NCBI RefSeq assembly: GCF_000513095.1
Contig: NZ_BAUT01000024.1
Coordinates: 1 to 51,263 of the forward strand
DNA: 51,263 nt
Direction: 5' to 3'
Source of the DNA: Halalkalibacter wakoensis JCM 9140
GTDB lineage: Bacteria; Bacillota; Bacilli; Bacillales; Bacillaceae_D
Made by a program: the position numbers and the translations under genes. The stretch's first letter is position 1, and every line of letters begins with the position of its first letter. Below, piece by piece: positions 1 to 8,454 of the stretch. The notes beneath the pieces are model-generated. The model had not been told where the DNA came from. It did not search any database and saw only the letters and a list, made by a program, of their open reading frames with translations.

Positions 1-19
1 CATTCCCCTGCTAGGGTTA
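1..19 (-). repeat. End fragment of palindromic intergenic repeat
   Basis: The reverse complement reads TAACCCTAGCAGGGGAATG, identical to the left end of the repeat element at 37106-37237. The window edge cuts the copy, so only its terminal inverted repeat is visible. Its presence 37 kb away from the other copies indicates a dispersed family rather than a local duplication. Confidence 0.7.
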
Positions 20-65
20 CTTTTTCATTCATAAATGTATTTATTGTACACACATATAGTGTTGA

Positions 66-115
66 GAAAAAAGAACACCTAGCTTAAGAGATACCTCAAG
101 CTAGGTGTATTTTTG
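66..115 (-). terminator. Rho-independent terminator after narK (bidirectional)
   Basis: An 11-bp perfect inverted repeat (ACACCTAGCTT at 75-85 and its complement at 98-108) is flanked by an A-run at 67-72, which gives a T-run on the minus strand, and by TATTTTTG on the plus strand. It sits just beyond the narK stop and could terminate transcription from both sides. Confidence 0.85.
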
Positions 116-120
116 TTTGA

Positions 121-1638
121 TTATAGTGCTTTTTTCGCTAAAGAGCTTTTTGCAAGAGCGGCGTCTGCGTCAGCTTGTTCTTTTAATTCTGCTTCTGTTA
201 AATAGTATTCTTCATCAAACGAGTTTTTAGGCTCCTCTAACGTAAAGAAGCAAATGACGAAACTGACAAAAGCACCTGTTGCTAGAATGAAGAAAAATTG
301 CTGCGGTGTGACAAATGTATAAAGAGTTAAATAGATTGTTGCCCCAACGTTTCCGTAAGCACCAGACATTCCCGCGATTTGACCAGTTACACGCTTTTTA
401 ATCATTGGAATGACAGCAAATGTTGCCCCTTCGGCCCCTTGGATAAACATCGATGTTAATACGGTAATAGCAATCGCTAATACTAAAGGCCAACTAGAAT
501 CCATGAAGCCCATTAATAGTAGACCAATGGAAATACCGAACATATACACAAGCATAACATTACGACGGCTTCCCATACGATCTGACAGTACTCCGCCTAA
601 AGGTCGAGCAATTAAGTTTACAAAGGCAAAGGATGAGGCAATCAGTCCGGCTTGAGCGGCTGATAATGAGAAAGTTAACTGAAAAAACATGGGTAGCATG
701 GAGATAATAGCAAGTTCCGCACCGAAATTAGCAAAATACGTACTATTTAATGCCCCGACATTTTTAAATTTGTATTTATCTTCCTCAGGAACCCCTTGTT
801 TCAATCTAGGTACATTGACTTTTAAAATGTTGTAAAGCTGATAAACGACTACTAGAGCAATAATACCGTAAATGGTATACAAGATTTCTCTAGACATAAA
901 GCCCATGCCTTCTAATCTCCAAGCACTAACAGCTAATGCACCACCGAGTGGAATCGTCCAAATAATTAATTGAACCAAGTCACCCCAACTGCTTACTTCA
1001 AGAGCTGACGCTTTCTTTGGTTTCACTAGTGCTTTTCCTTCAGGCGTATCTCTTACACAAATATAATAGATAATTCCATACACGAAGCAAACAACACCAG
1101 TAAGAGCAAGAGCATATCTGTAGCCGTTATCGCCACCTAACATTGTTAAGGCAAACCATGGGAGTACCATAGCGGCTGCAGCGGAACCAAAGTTCCCCCA
1201 GCCACCATAAATTCCTTCTGCAAACCCTACATGCTTTGGAGGGAACCACTCAGCAACCATACGAATCCCAATAACGAAACTAGCACCAATACTTCCTAGA
1301 ATTAAACGAGAGACCATTAGCTGTGCCCACGTATCACCAAAGGCAAACGTAATCGCTGGGATGGACATGATGATTAAAAGACCAGAGTAAACAATTCTTG
1401 GACCATATTTATCTAGTAATGATCCAATGATAATTCGAGCTGGAATGGTTAATACGACGTTACAGATTCCAAGTGCAGCTATATGTTGAGGAGTTAACCA
1501 ACCCATATCCTCCATCATTGTTGTCGCAAGTGGAGCCATACTGTACCACGCAAAGAACGATACAAAAAAGGCAAACCAAGTAAAATGCAATACTTTTACA
1601 CGCTCACTTTTAAATTTGAATATTTCAGAAACGGTCAT
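121..1638 (-). CDS. narK: NarK/NasA-type nitrate/nitrite transporter (MFS)
   Basis: Membrane transporter of the major facilitator superfamily for nitrate uptake and/or nitrite exchange. About 505 residues with roughly 12 hydrophobic segments. Both halves carry the glycine-rich nitrate signature of this family: GGWGNFGSAAAA in the first half and GAYGNVGATIY in the second. The start is placed at the ATG at 1638, with AAAGGAG about nine bases upstream; an in-frame TTG six bases earlier is too close to that ribosome site. It is divergent from the nitrite reductase genes across about 600 bp, so it probably feeds NasD/NasE. It is longer than the roughly 400-residue Bacillus subtilis NasA and NarK because of a longer central loop and C-terminal tail. 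Family assignment is firm; uptake versus antiport cannot be told from sequence. Confidence 0.9.
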   Translation of the reverse strand: MTVSEIFKFKSERVKVLHFTWFAFFVSFFAWYSMAPLATTMMEDMGWLTPQHIAALGICNVVLTIPARIIIGSLLDKYGPRIVYSGLLIIMSIPAITFAFGDTWAQLMVSRLILGSIGASFVIGIRMVAEWFPPKHVGFAEGIYGGWGNFGSAAAAMVLPWFALTMLGGDNGYRYALALTGVVCFVYGIIYYICVRDTPEGKALVKPKKASALEVSSWGDLVQLIIWTIPLGGALAVSAWRLEGMGFMSREILYTIYGIIALVVVYQLYNILKVNVPRLKQGVPEEDKYKFKNVGALNSTYFANFGAELAIISMLPMFFQLTFSLSAAQAGLIASSFAFVNLIARPLGGVLSDRMGSRRNVMLVYMFGISIGLLLMGFMDSSWPLVLAIAITVLTSMFIQGAEGATFAVIPMIKKRVTGQIAGMSGAYGNVGATIYLTLYTFVTPQQFFFILATGAFVSFVICFFTLEEPKNSFDEEYYLTEAELKEQADADAALAKSSLAKKAL

Positions 1639-2138
1639 GTTCAAACACTCCTTTTAAAATATGGATAATGGATTTAAGTGAATATTCAGTTATTTTTGTC
1701 AGTAAATTGGAAAAGCATTTCTATAGAATGGTACGAACTAAGTCAATTCGGATCATCCTCCTTAACTAAGAAAATGATGTTCAGTTTTTTGTCTTCTTCT
1801 TTGAAGTTGTTTTATACGGTTAGATGGTTCTGAAGTTGTTAAAAGCAAACTCTAAAATCCTTTTTTAAAATGTTGAAGCATGAAAGAGTATTTTAAATAC
1901 ATTTTCTATCATTACATTGAATTTCACTGTTGTCAGAGAAGTCGGAAGGAATTCTAACAAGGTTTTTCCTTCTCTTATAATGAGAGGGTTTTCATTTTGA
2001 AAAGAGATATTTGTTCAATTTAGTGAAATTTTTAGATGGTAGTTAATGATTCCTATTCTCAATTAGTGAAGTTGTAGTTTGGAAAAAAAGATTCTTTTCT
2101 ATTCAAATAAGAAGAATGAGAGAAACATGAAAAAACTA
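1639..2138. other. Long AT-rich intergenic region narK/nasF
   Basis: No convincing gene is seen on either strand. It should hold the narK promoter and leader. TGTCA half-sites at 1697 and 1933 resemble half of a TnrA/GlnR box but lack the second arm at the right spacing. No riboswitch structure was recognised. Confidence 0.5.
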
Positions 2139-2155
2139 TGTCAGATTAAGTGACA
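2139..2155. promoter_or_regulatory. TnrA/GlnR box upstream of nasF
   Basis: TGTCA-GATTAAG-TGACA matches the TnrA/GlnR consensus TGTNA-N7-TNACA at every fixed position. The site is upstream of the nitrite assimilation genes, where TnrA activates the equivalent B. subtilis operon under nitrogen limitation. No good -35 hexamer is visible at the right distance from the TATAAT at 2197-2202, which fits an activated promoter. Confidence 0.8.
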
Positions 2156-2197
2156 GGATATAACATGCATTCGAAATGTTGGTTTAGGATATAACAT
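2155..2197 (+). repeat. 12-bp direct repeat in nasF promoter
   Basis: AGGATATAACAT occurs at 2155-2166 and again at 2186-2197, start to start 31 bp, close to three helical turns. Similarity extends past each copy (ATTCgAAAT and ATTCaAAT). The second copy abuts the likely -10 TATAAT at 2197-2202. It could be a second regulator's site or a duplicated promoter. Confidence 0.6.
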
Positions 2198-2246
2198 ATA
2201 ATTCAAATAATTCTTAAAGAATCAGTGAAAAAAGGGGGAGTGATTA

Positions 2247-3713
2247 ATGAATAAGGGAATGGTCTACTTCGTAGGAGCTGGCCCAGGTGACGTAGATTTA
2301 ATTACAGTAAAAGGAAAACGGGCTCTACAACAGGCTGATGTAGTCATTTTTGATCGATTAATCAATCCTTTCTTATTAACAGATATAAGAAATGATGCGA
2401 AGCTAATTTATTGCGGGAAGCAACCATGTAAGCACACATTAAGACAAGAAGACATTCAAAGAGAAATTCTAATTCATGCCAAAAAAGGAAAAACGGTTGT
2501 CCGCTTAAAAGGTGGAGATCCGGCTGTTTTTGGGAGAGTGGGTGAGGAGGCAGAATTGTTAGCTGAACATCGTGTTGCTTATGAAATTATTCCGGGAATT
2601 ACAGCAGGTATAGCAGCTACGATGTATGCAGGAGTGCCCATTACTCACCGAAACCATTCGAAATCATTTGCGGTTGTAACAGGTCATGCTAGCAAGGAAG
2701 ATGGAACACCGAAGATTGATTGGCCATCCATTTCAAAAGGAGTCGAAACCATCGTCTTCTATATGGGAGTCAAACATCTAAAAATGATTTCAACTGAATT
2801 AGTGAAACATGGAAAAGCGAAAGACACAGGAGCTTTAGTTGTTCAATGGGGAACATATAGTAGGCAAAGGACCATAGAAGGGACTCTTGCTACGATCGCT
2901 AATAAAGTAGAACAAGCAAAGATAACGAATCCAGCTATTATCGTGGTAGGAGATGTTGTCAAACTACGAAACAAGCTAGCCTGGTTTGATCAAAAGCCAC
3001 TTAGTGGGAAAAGTTTTCTTATTCCAAGAAAAATGGAAACGAATGAAAAAACCGTTTCAACACTTAAAGAAAATGGAGCAGATGTGTTTGAACATGATTT
3101 GCTAATAAATAGAGAAGAAAAGCAAAACATTAAAAACTTGCTAAACCTTTCATCTAAGAGAGAACTTGTATTTCTTTCAGAAAAAAGCGTCTATGCATTC
3201 TTATTAACAGTTGGAACGAACGGTCTGGATCTAAGACAAATCCAATCGACCTTCCTAGCCATTAATGAAAAAGTCCAAAGAACGTTGCAGTCAGTTGGTT
3301 TGCAAGCAAATCTTTTTGTTAAACGAGTGGGGATGTCACCAGTTTTAGTTGGAGGAGAATTAGAAATAAATTACTACCAAGACCAATTAAACAACAAAGC
3401 AGAAGAACTTGTTCTTACTAAGCAGATCGTTGCTCAAAAAGATGTCGAGTCTTTTACTAGGTTAATAGAGGAGCAGCATGTAAACACGATTTTCGTTTCC
3501 AATCCAATGGACGCGTTGACTCTTATAAGATTCATTGAATTAAGTGGCATTTCAATGAAGGATGTTTTAGATAAAGTGAAAGTAATTTGTCAGGGGAAAG
3601 AAACCATGCATGTACTAAACAAACATAATGTCCCTTTTGAGTGGGCCATAGAAGATCTACCAGATCTAGTATCAACTTTAGGAGAAGTCGTTTTACAAAA
3701 GGAAAGTTCATAA
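2247..3713 (+). CDS. nasF: Uroporphyrinogen-III C-methyltransferase fused to HemD-like domain
   Basis: Makes precorrin-2 from uroporphyrinogen III using SAM, the first step to the siroheme of nitrite reductase. Residues about 4-245 are a tetrapyrrole methylase domain: the N-terminal VGAGPGDVDLITVKG loop, VVRLKGGDPAVFGR and the PGITAG segment are typical SUMT motifs. Residues about 255-488 resemble a uroporphyrinogen-III synthase (HemD) domain but are divergent, so activity of that half is uncertain. The ATG at 2247 has a GGGGGAG ribosome site. It lies 12 bp upstream of nasD with a TnrA/GlnR box ahead, so it supplies siroheme for NasD. B. subtilis NasF is similar in length and role. Confidence 0.9.
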   Translation: MNKGMVYFVGAGPGDVDLITVKGKRALQQADVVIFDRLINPFLLTDIRNDAKLIYCGKQPCKHTLRQEDIQREILIHAKKGKTVVRLKGGDPAVFGRVGEEAELLAEHRVAYEIIPGITAGIAATMYAGVPITHRNHSKSFAVVTGHASKEDGTPKIDWPSISKGVETIVFYMGVKHLKMISTELVKHGKAKDTGALVVQWGTYSRQRTIEGTLATIANKVEQAKITNPAIIVVGDVVKLRNKLAWFDQKPLSGKSFLIPRKMETNEKTVSTLKENGADVFEHDLLINREEKQNIKNLLNLSSKRELVFLSEKSVYAFLLTVGTNGLDLRQIQSTFLAINEKVQRTLQSVGLQANLFVKRVGMSPVLVGGELEINYYQDQLNNKAEELVLTKQIVAQKDVESFTRLIEEQHVNTIFVSNPMDALTLIRFIELSGISMKDVLDKVKVICQGKETMHVLNKHNVPFEWAIEDLPDLVSTLGEVVLQKESS

Positions 3714-3725
3714 AAAGGAGAGGTT

Positions 3726-6149
3726 ATGATGAGACAAAAATTAGTATTAATTGGAAACGGGATGGCTGGAGTTCGAACAATAGAAGAAATTTTAAAGAAT
3801 GATCGTGATCGTTTTGATGTGACGATTTTCGGGGAAGAGCCTCATCCTAACTACAACCGAATCTTGCTTTCGTCTGTTTTGCAAGGCGATACAACCGTCG
3901 ATGATATTGTGTTAAATGAATATAGCTGGTACGAAGAGAATCAAATTGAACTGCTTACAGGCGATCCTGTCGTAAAAGTCGATACAGAAAAACAAGTAGT
4001 TGTCAGCCAAAACGGGGTTGAGCGGTCGTATGATAAGTTGATTTTTGCAACAGGTTCGAATCCATTTATGCTTCCACTGCCAGGGGCTGACAAAGAAGGC
4101 GTAATCGCATTCCGTAACATAAAAGACTGCGAAACGATGATTGATACAGCGAAAAACTACAAGCGAGCTACGGTAATCGGGGGCGGACTGCTCGGTCTAG
4201 AAGCTGCTCGTGGTCTATTAAACTTAAATATGGAAGTAGACGTTATTCATATCGCTGATTATTTAATGGAGCGTCAATTAGATGATCAAGCAGGGAAGAT
4301 GTTAAAAGAGCAGCTAGAAGCACAAGGTATGACGTTTCATTTACAAAAGAACACAAAAGAAATTGAAGGAAAGAAACGTGTAGAGAGCATTTCGTTCACA
4401 GATGGCACAAGATTTAAAACAGACTTAGTTGTTATGGCGGTTGGAATCAAGCCGAATATTACTTTAGCTCAAGAATCGGGTTTAGAGACAGAGCGTGCCA
4501 TTGTCGTTGATGACTTTATGCAAACGAATGTACCAAACGTCTATGCAGTTGGAGAGTGCGCGCAACATAGAGGGATTGCTTACGGACTTGTTGCCCCACT
4601 TTTTGAACAAGGAAAAGTATTGGCTGCTCACATTTGTTCAGAAGATGGAGTGCTTGAGCATGGATATCAAGGTTCACTCGTATATACACAATTAAAGGTT
4701 TCTGGTGTAAAAGTGTTTTCAGCTGGTCAATTCCAAGATGCAGAAGACACAAAAGCGATCCGTGTTCATGATGAATTTGAAGGTGTTTACAAAAAAGTTG
4801 TCATGAAGGATAACAAAGTGGTTGGTGCTGTTTTATTCGGTGAAACATCCGATTCGACGAGACTTCTAAGTATGATGCGGAAAGAAGAAGATATTTCAGG
4901 AATGAGTAAAGTTGCTCTTCTTCCATCTGAAAGTGGAGAAGCACCTGTTAGTCCAGTCGTGGCAATGGCTGACGAAGATAACATTTGTGACTGTAATGGA
5001 ATTTCAAAAGGGCAAATTTGTTCAGCGATTACAGAAGATGGTCTTAAAACATTCGAACAAGTTAAACAATGTACATCAGCCGGTCGATCTTGTGGAGGCT
5101 GTAAACCGTTAATCAATGATCTTCTGACGTTAACAACGGGTGAAGAAGTTGGCAATGTTCCTGAACCGCTTTGTGGTTGTACGACACATACTCATGAAGA
5201 AGTGGTCGCTGAGATTCGTGAACTCGGGCTATCTCACCCTCGTGAAGTTATGAATGTTCTTGGTTGGGAATCGGATGAAGGCTGTTCGAAATGTCGTCCA
5301 GCGATCAACTACTATTTGAAAATGGTCGATCCGATTAAAAATGCAGACGACCCAACGTCACGCTTTATCAATGAACGTGCTCATGCCAACATTAACCATA
5401 ACGGAACATTCACGGTTGTCCCACGAATGTACGGTGGGGTAACAAATGCTGAGCAATTAAGGAAAATTGCTGATGTTGCGGATAAATACAACGTTCCATT
5501 ATTAAAAGTCACAGGTGGTCAGCGTATTGACTTGTTTGGAGTCGAAAAAGAAGATTTACCAAAGGTATGGAATGACCTTGACATGAGATCGGGTTCAGCA
5601 TATGCAAAAGCGCTTCGTACTGTCAAGACCTGTGTCGGAGAGCAGTTCTGTCGCTTTGGAACACAAGACTCTATCGGTCTGGGTGTCGAGTTAGAAAAGA
5701 AATTCGAATACATCAATACACCACATAAAGTAAAAATGGCAGTATCAGCTTGCCCACGTAACTGTGCAGAGTCTGGCATTAAAGATTTTGGTGTTGTCGG
5801 TGTTGATGGTGGTTGGGAGCTGTATGTTGGTGGTAATGGTGGGGTTGATCTCCGCGGGGGAGATTTGTTCTGTAAAGTGAAAACGAAAGAAGAAATCATT
5901 GATACCATCAGTGCCTTCATGCAGTACTATAGAGAAAATGCAAGATACCTAGAGCGTACCTCACACTTTGTGGAACGTGTTGGATTAGATCATATGAAGA
6001 AAGTCGTGTTAGAAGACGCGGAAGGACGTAAAGCTCTCATTGAGAGAATGGACGTAGCCCTTTCAACAGGAAAAGATCCTTGGAAAGAAATTGTGGAGAA
6101 CGAAGAGCTTCAACAAGAATTTAAGAAAAATGTGGGAGTATTATCATAA
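3726..6149 (+). CDS. nasD: Assimilatory nitrite reductase [NAD(P)H], large subunit
   Basis: Reduces nitrite to ammonium in the cytoplasm using FAD, iron-sulfur clusters and siroheme. In order: a pyridine nucleotide-disulfide oxidoreductase domain with GNGMAG at residues 10-15 and a second dinucleotide fold GGGLLGLEAA near residue 155; two BFD-like [2Fe-2S] segments (CDCN...C...CGGC near 420-460 and a second with CGC...CSKC near 480-525); then a nitrite/sulfite reductase half with CVGEQFC and CPRNC near residues 638-680, the ligands of the 4Fe-4S/siroheme centre. At 807 residues it is the usual NasD/NirB length. The ATG has AAGGAG six bases upstream. It is translated between nasF and nasE in one operon. 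Confidence 0.96.
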   Translation: MMRQKLVLIGNGMAGVRTIEEILKNDRDRFDVTIFGEEPHPNYNRILLSSVLQGDTTVDDIVLNEYSWYEENQIELLTGDPVVKVDTEKQVVVSQNGVERSYDKLIFATGSNPFMLPLPGADKEGVIAFRNIKDCETMIDTAKNYKRATVIGGGLLGLEAARGLLNLNMEVDVIHIADYLMERQLDDQAGKMLKEQLEAQGMTFHLQKNTKEIEGKKRVESISFTDGTRFKTDLVVMAVGIKPNITLAQESGLETERAIVVDDFMQTNVPNVYAVGECAQHRGIAYGLVAPLFEQGKVLAAHICSEDGVLEHGYQGSLVYTQLKVSGVKVFSAGQFQDAEDTKAIRVHDEFEGVYKKVVMKDNKVVGAVLFGETSDSTRLLSMMRKEEDISGMSKVALLPSESGEAPVSPVVAMADEDNICDCNGISKGQICSAITEDGLKTFEQVKQCTSAGRSCGGCKPLINDLLTLTTGEEVGNVPEPLCGCTTHTHEEVVAEIRELGLSHPREVMNVLGWESDEGCSKCRPAINYYLKMVDPIKNADDPTSRFINERAHANINHNGTFTVVPRMYGGVTNAEQLRKIADVADKYNVPLLKVTGGQRIDLFGVEKEDLPKVWNDLDMRSGSAYAKALRTVKTCVGEQFCRFGTQDSIGLGVELEKKFEYINTPHKVKMAVSACPRNCAESGIKDFGVVGVDGGWELYVGGNGGVDLRGGDLFCKVKTKEEIIDTISAFMQYYRENARYLERTSHFVERVGLDHMKKVVLEDAEGRKALIERMDVALSTGKDPWKEIVENEELQQEFKKNVGVLS

Positions 6150-6166
6150 TAGAGGGGGAGAGTTCT

Positions 6167-6496
6167 ATGAGTAAGGTTGATAGTGCGAATAAGGTAAAAG
6201 TAGCAACCGTTTCGGATTTATCTGTTGGAATTGGTCAACGAGTGAATGTAGAGGGGGAAGAAATTGCTCTTTTTAAACAAAAAGATGGAACCATACGCGC
6301 TCTGCAAAATAGCTGTCCACATAAAGGTGGACCTTTATCGGAAGGGATTGTTAGCGGTGAACATGTTTTCTGTCCCCTTCATGATTGGAAGATTAGCATG
6401 AAAGATGGAATGGTTCAAGCACCAGATGTCGGCTGTGTCAAGAAGTACAATGTAGAGGTTATCGAGGAAGCTGTTTATATTGTAATGGATAAATAA
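6167..6496 (+). CDS. nasE: Nitrite reductase small subunit (Rieske-type)
   Basis: Small partner of NasD. The 109-residue protein is a single Rieske-like domain with the [2Fe-2S] ligands C-P-H near residues 45-47 and C-P-L-H near 65-68. An AGGGGGAGAG ribosome site precedes the ATG, 17 bp after nasD, so both are co-transcribed. A terminator follows directly, making nasF-nasD-nasE a complete unit. Confidence 0.95.
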   Translation: MSKVDSANKVKVATVSDLSVGIGQRVNVEGEEIALFKQKDGTIRALQNSCPHKGGPLSEGIVSGEHVFCPLHDWKISMKDGMVQAPDVGCVKKYNVEVIEEAVYIVMDK

Positions 6497-6516
6497 AAAT
6501 AAAAAATGCAAAGTAT

Positions 6517-6552
6517 AAAAAAGACGGAAACAATAGTTTCTGTCTTTTTTTT
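6517..6552 (+). terminator. Terminator of nasF-nasD-nasE
   Basis: Hairpin GACGGAAAC / GTTTCTGTC (one G-T pair) flanked by an A-run and followed by eight Ts, 20 bp after nasE. Confidence 0.85.
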
Positions 6553-6619
6553 GAGAAAACCAAAAGTGAAACTGGACATTTTTGACAAAAAAAGAACAAT
6601 TACATATCTGTCTTTAATT

Positions 6620-6641
6620 TTGGCAACAATCCAATTGACAA
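6620..6641. promoter_or_regulatory. MtlR-type operator upstream of mtlA
   Basis: TTGGCAA-N8-TTGACAA, an inverted repeat because TTGNCAA is its own complement. It resembles the TTGNCA-type MtlR sites known in Bacillus. An almost identical sequence lies before mtlR (8325-8346). The likely -10 for mtlA is near 6683-6688 (TATTAT) with no good -35, consistent with activation from this site. A weak cre-like sequence at 6672-6685 could add catabolite control. Confidence 0.65.
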
Positions 6642-6739
6642 AACGACCTTTTCTATAGATAGCTTCTTACCTGTAACCGCTTTATTATAAAAGTACAGAA
6701 AGAAGCAAAGAAACAAGCAAGATGAAGGGAGATAGAAAA

Positions 6740-8179
6740 ATGGAAGCACAGCAATCTAATTCAAATGTCAAAGTAAAGATTCAGCGCTTTGGTAGTTTTT
6801 TAAGTGGCATGATCATGCCAAATATTGGAGCATTTATAGCATGGGGACTTATTACAGCATTATTTATTCCAACAGGTTGGCTGCCGAATGAGAACTTGGC
6901 TGAACTTGTTGGTCCAATGATTACGTACTTACTTCCACTATTAATCGGTTTCACTGGTGGTCGTATGGTATATGGCCTTCGAGGCGGGGTCGTTGGTGCG
7001 ACCGCTACAATGGGGGTAATTGTCGGAGCGGACATCCCAATGTTCTTAGGAGCCATGGTGATGGGTCCACTTGGTGGATGGCTCATTAAACAAGTAGATA
7101 AATATTTCGAGAACAAAGTGAAGTCTGGTTTTGAGATGTTAGTGAATAACTTCTCAGCTGGTATCATTGGTGGAGCATTAACCATTGTAGCTTATATTGG
7201 GATTGGTCCAATTGTTTACGGATTAAATCAAACACTTGCAGCGGGAGTTAACTTTTTAGTAACAAACAATTTATTGCCACTTGCGAGTCTATTGATTGAA
7301 CCAGCGAAAGTTTTATTTTTAAACAATGCGATTAACCACGGAATTTTAGGTCCGATTGGAATTGAGCAAGCAGCACGTGAAGGCATGTCCATCTTATTCT
7401 TACTAGAGGCAAACCCAGGACCGGGTCTAGGGATCTTACTTGCTTTTATGTTCTTTGGAAAAGGAATGGCCAAACAATCTGCACCTGGTGCAACGATTAT
7501 TCATTTCTTCGGGGGAATTCATGAGATTTACTTCCCGTATATCCTAATGAAGCCGGCATTGATTATTGCAGCAATTGCTGGTGGAGCAACAGGCGTATTT
7601 ACGTTATTGTTATTCAACGGTGGACTTGTAGCAGCCCCGTCACCAGGTAGTATCATTGCCGTACTTGCTATGACACCAAGAGGTGGATACTTTGCAGTTA
7701 TTGCTGGTGTTCTTGCCGCGACAGCCGTTTCATTCATTATCGCTTCAATCATTTTGAAAAGCTCTAAAGCAACAGATGAAGATGATTTAACAAAGGCAAC
7801 AGAAAAAACATCTGCATTAAAAGGGAAAGAAAGCAGAGCGTCTGTACTAGTTAATAAAGAGGAAGTAAAAGAAGAATCAACGAACAATAATGAAGTAGTA
7901 AAAGAAAACGTCAATAAGATCATTTTTGCTTGTGACGCAGGTATGGGTTCGAGTGCGATGGGAGCATCTATTTTACGAAACAAAGTGAAAAAAGCTGGTT
8001 TAGATATTTCTGTAACCAATACAGCGATTAATAATATTCCAGATGATGCGGATATCGTAATTTCACATAAAGATTTAACAGATCGTGCAAAAGCAAAACT
8101 TCCAACAGCTGTTCATATTTCTGTTGAGAACTTCTTAAACAGTCCGAAATATGACGAGCTAGTAGAAAAACTAAAATAA
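6740..8179 (+). CDS. mtlA: PTS mannitol transporter subunit IICB
   Basis: Membrane permease of the mannitol phosphotransferase system; it imports mannitol as mannitol 1-phosphate. Residues about 1-345 are the IIC membrane domain, with the GGIHEIYFPYILMKP segment typical of the sugar site. A charged linker follows (about 350-392), then a IIB domain with the phosphocysteine loop CDAGMGSSAMGA at Cys398. No IIA domain is fused; it is supplied by mtlF. The ATG at 6740 was chosen because AAGGGAG lies eight bases upstream; the ATG at 6722 would put that site inside the gene. 479 residues, the size of the Bacillus protein. The gene order mtlA-mtlR-mtlF-mtlD is that of Geobacillus-type mannitol operons. 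Confidence 0.96.
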   Translation: MEAQQSNSNVKVKIQRFGSFLSGMIMPNIGAFIAWGLITALFIPTGWLPNENLAELVGPMITYLLPLLIGFTGGRMVYGLRGGVVGATATMGVIVGADIPMFLGAMVMGPLGGWLIKQVDKYFENKVKSGFEMLVNNFSAGIIGGALTIVAYIGIGPIVYGLNQTLAAGVNFLVTNNLLPLASLLIEPAKVLFLNNAINHGILGPIGIEQAAREGMSILFLLEANPGPGLGILLAFMFFGKGMAKQSAPGATIIHFFGGIHEIYFPYILMKPALIIAAIAGGATGVFTLLLFNGGLVAAPSPGSIIAVLAMTPRGGYFAVIAGVLAATAVSFIIASIILKSSKATDEDDLTKATEKTSALKGKESRASVLVNKEEVKEESTNNNEVVKENVNKIIFACDAGMGSSAMGASILRNKVKKAGLDISVTNTAINNIPDDADIVISHKDLTDRAKAKLPTAVHISVENFLNSPKYDELVEKLK

Positions 8180-8206
8180 ACGTAATAATTAATTGGATTA
8201 CTAGTC

Positions 8207-8244
8207 ACCTTGAGAGGAGAACCCACTCCTCTCAAGGTTTTTTT
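8207..8244 (+). terminator. Terminator between mtlA and mtlR
   Basis: A 13-bp perfect stem (ACCTTGAGAGGAG and its complement) with a six-base loop, then a T-run. It separates mtlA from mtlRFD, which has its own operator and probably its own promoter. Confidence 0.9.
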
Positions 8245-8324
8245 AGGTGGAGGGACTCGCTAATTAAAACTAGTATGTTGTTACAATGGTCAAACTAAGC
8301 TTTGAGGTAGTCTCTTTTTAAGTT

Positions 8325-8346
8325 TTGGCAACAATGCATTTGACGA
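8325..8346. promoter_or_regulatory. MtlR-type operator upstream of mtlR
   Basis: TTGGCAA-N8-TTGACGA, matching the site before mtlA in both arms but one base and sharing the CAATnCA core. The right arm contains a possible -35 (TTGACG), so MtlR may regulate its own operon here. Confidence 0.6.
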
Positions 8347-8454
8347 GATTACAATTATCTTAAATTGAATCAATAAAAAAGGTGGATTAAGATAAAATTA
8401 TAGTTATAGTAATTTAATTTTGTCATCAACTACTTAAGGATTGAGGTGAACAGA

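Noticed and set aside
4787-5920. Long antisense ORFs inside nasD (and a similar pattern inside mtlA)
   Set aside because: They mirror well-supported genes on the other strand, have no ribosome sites and no family resemblance.
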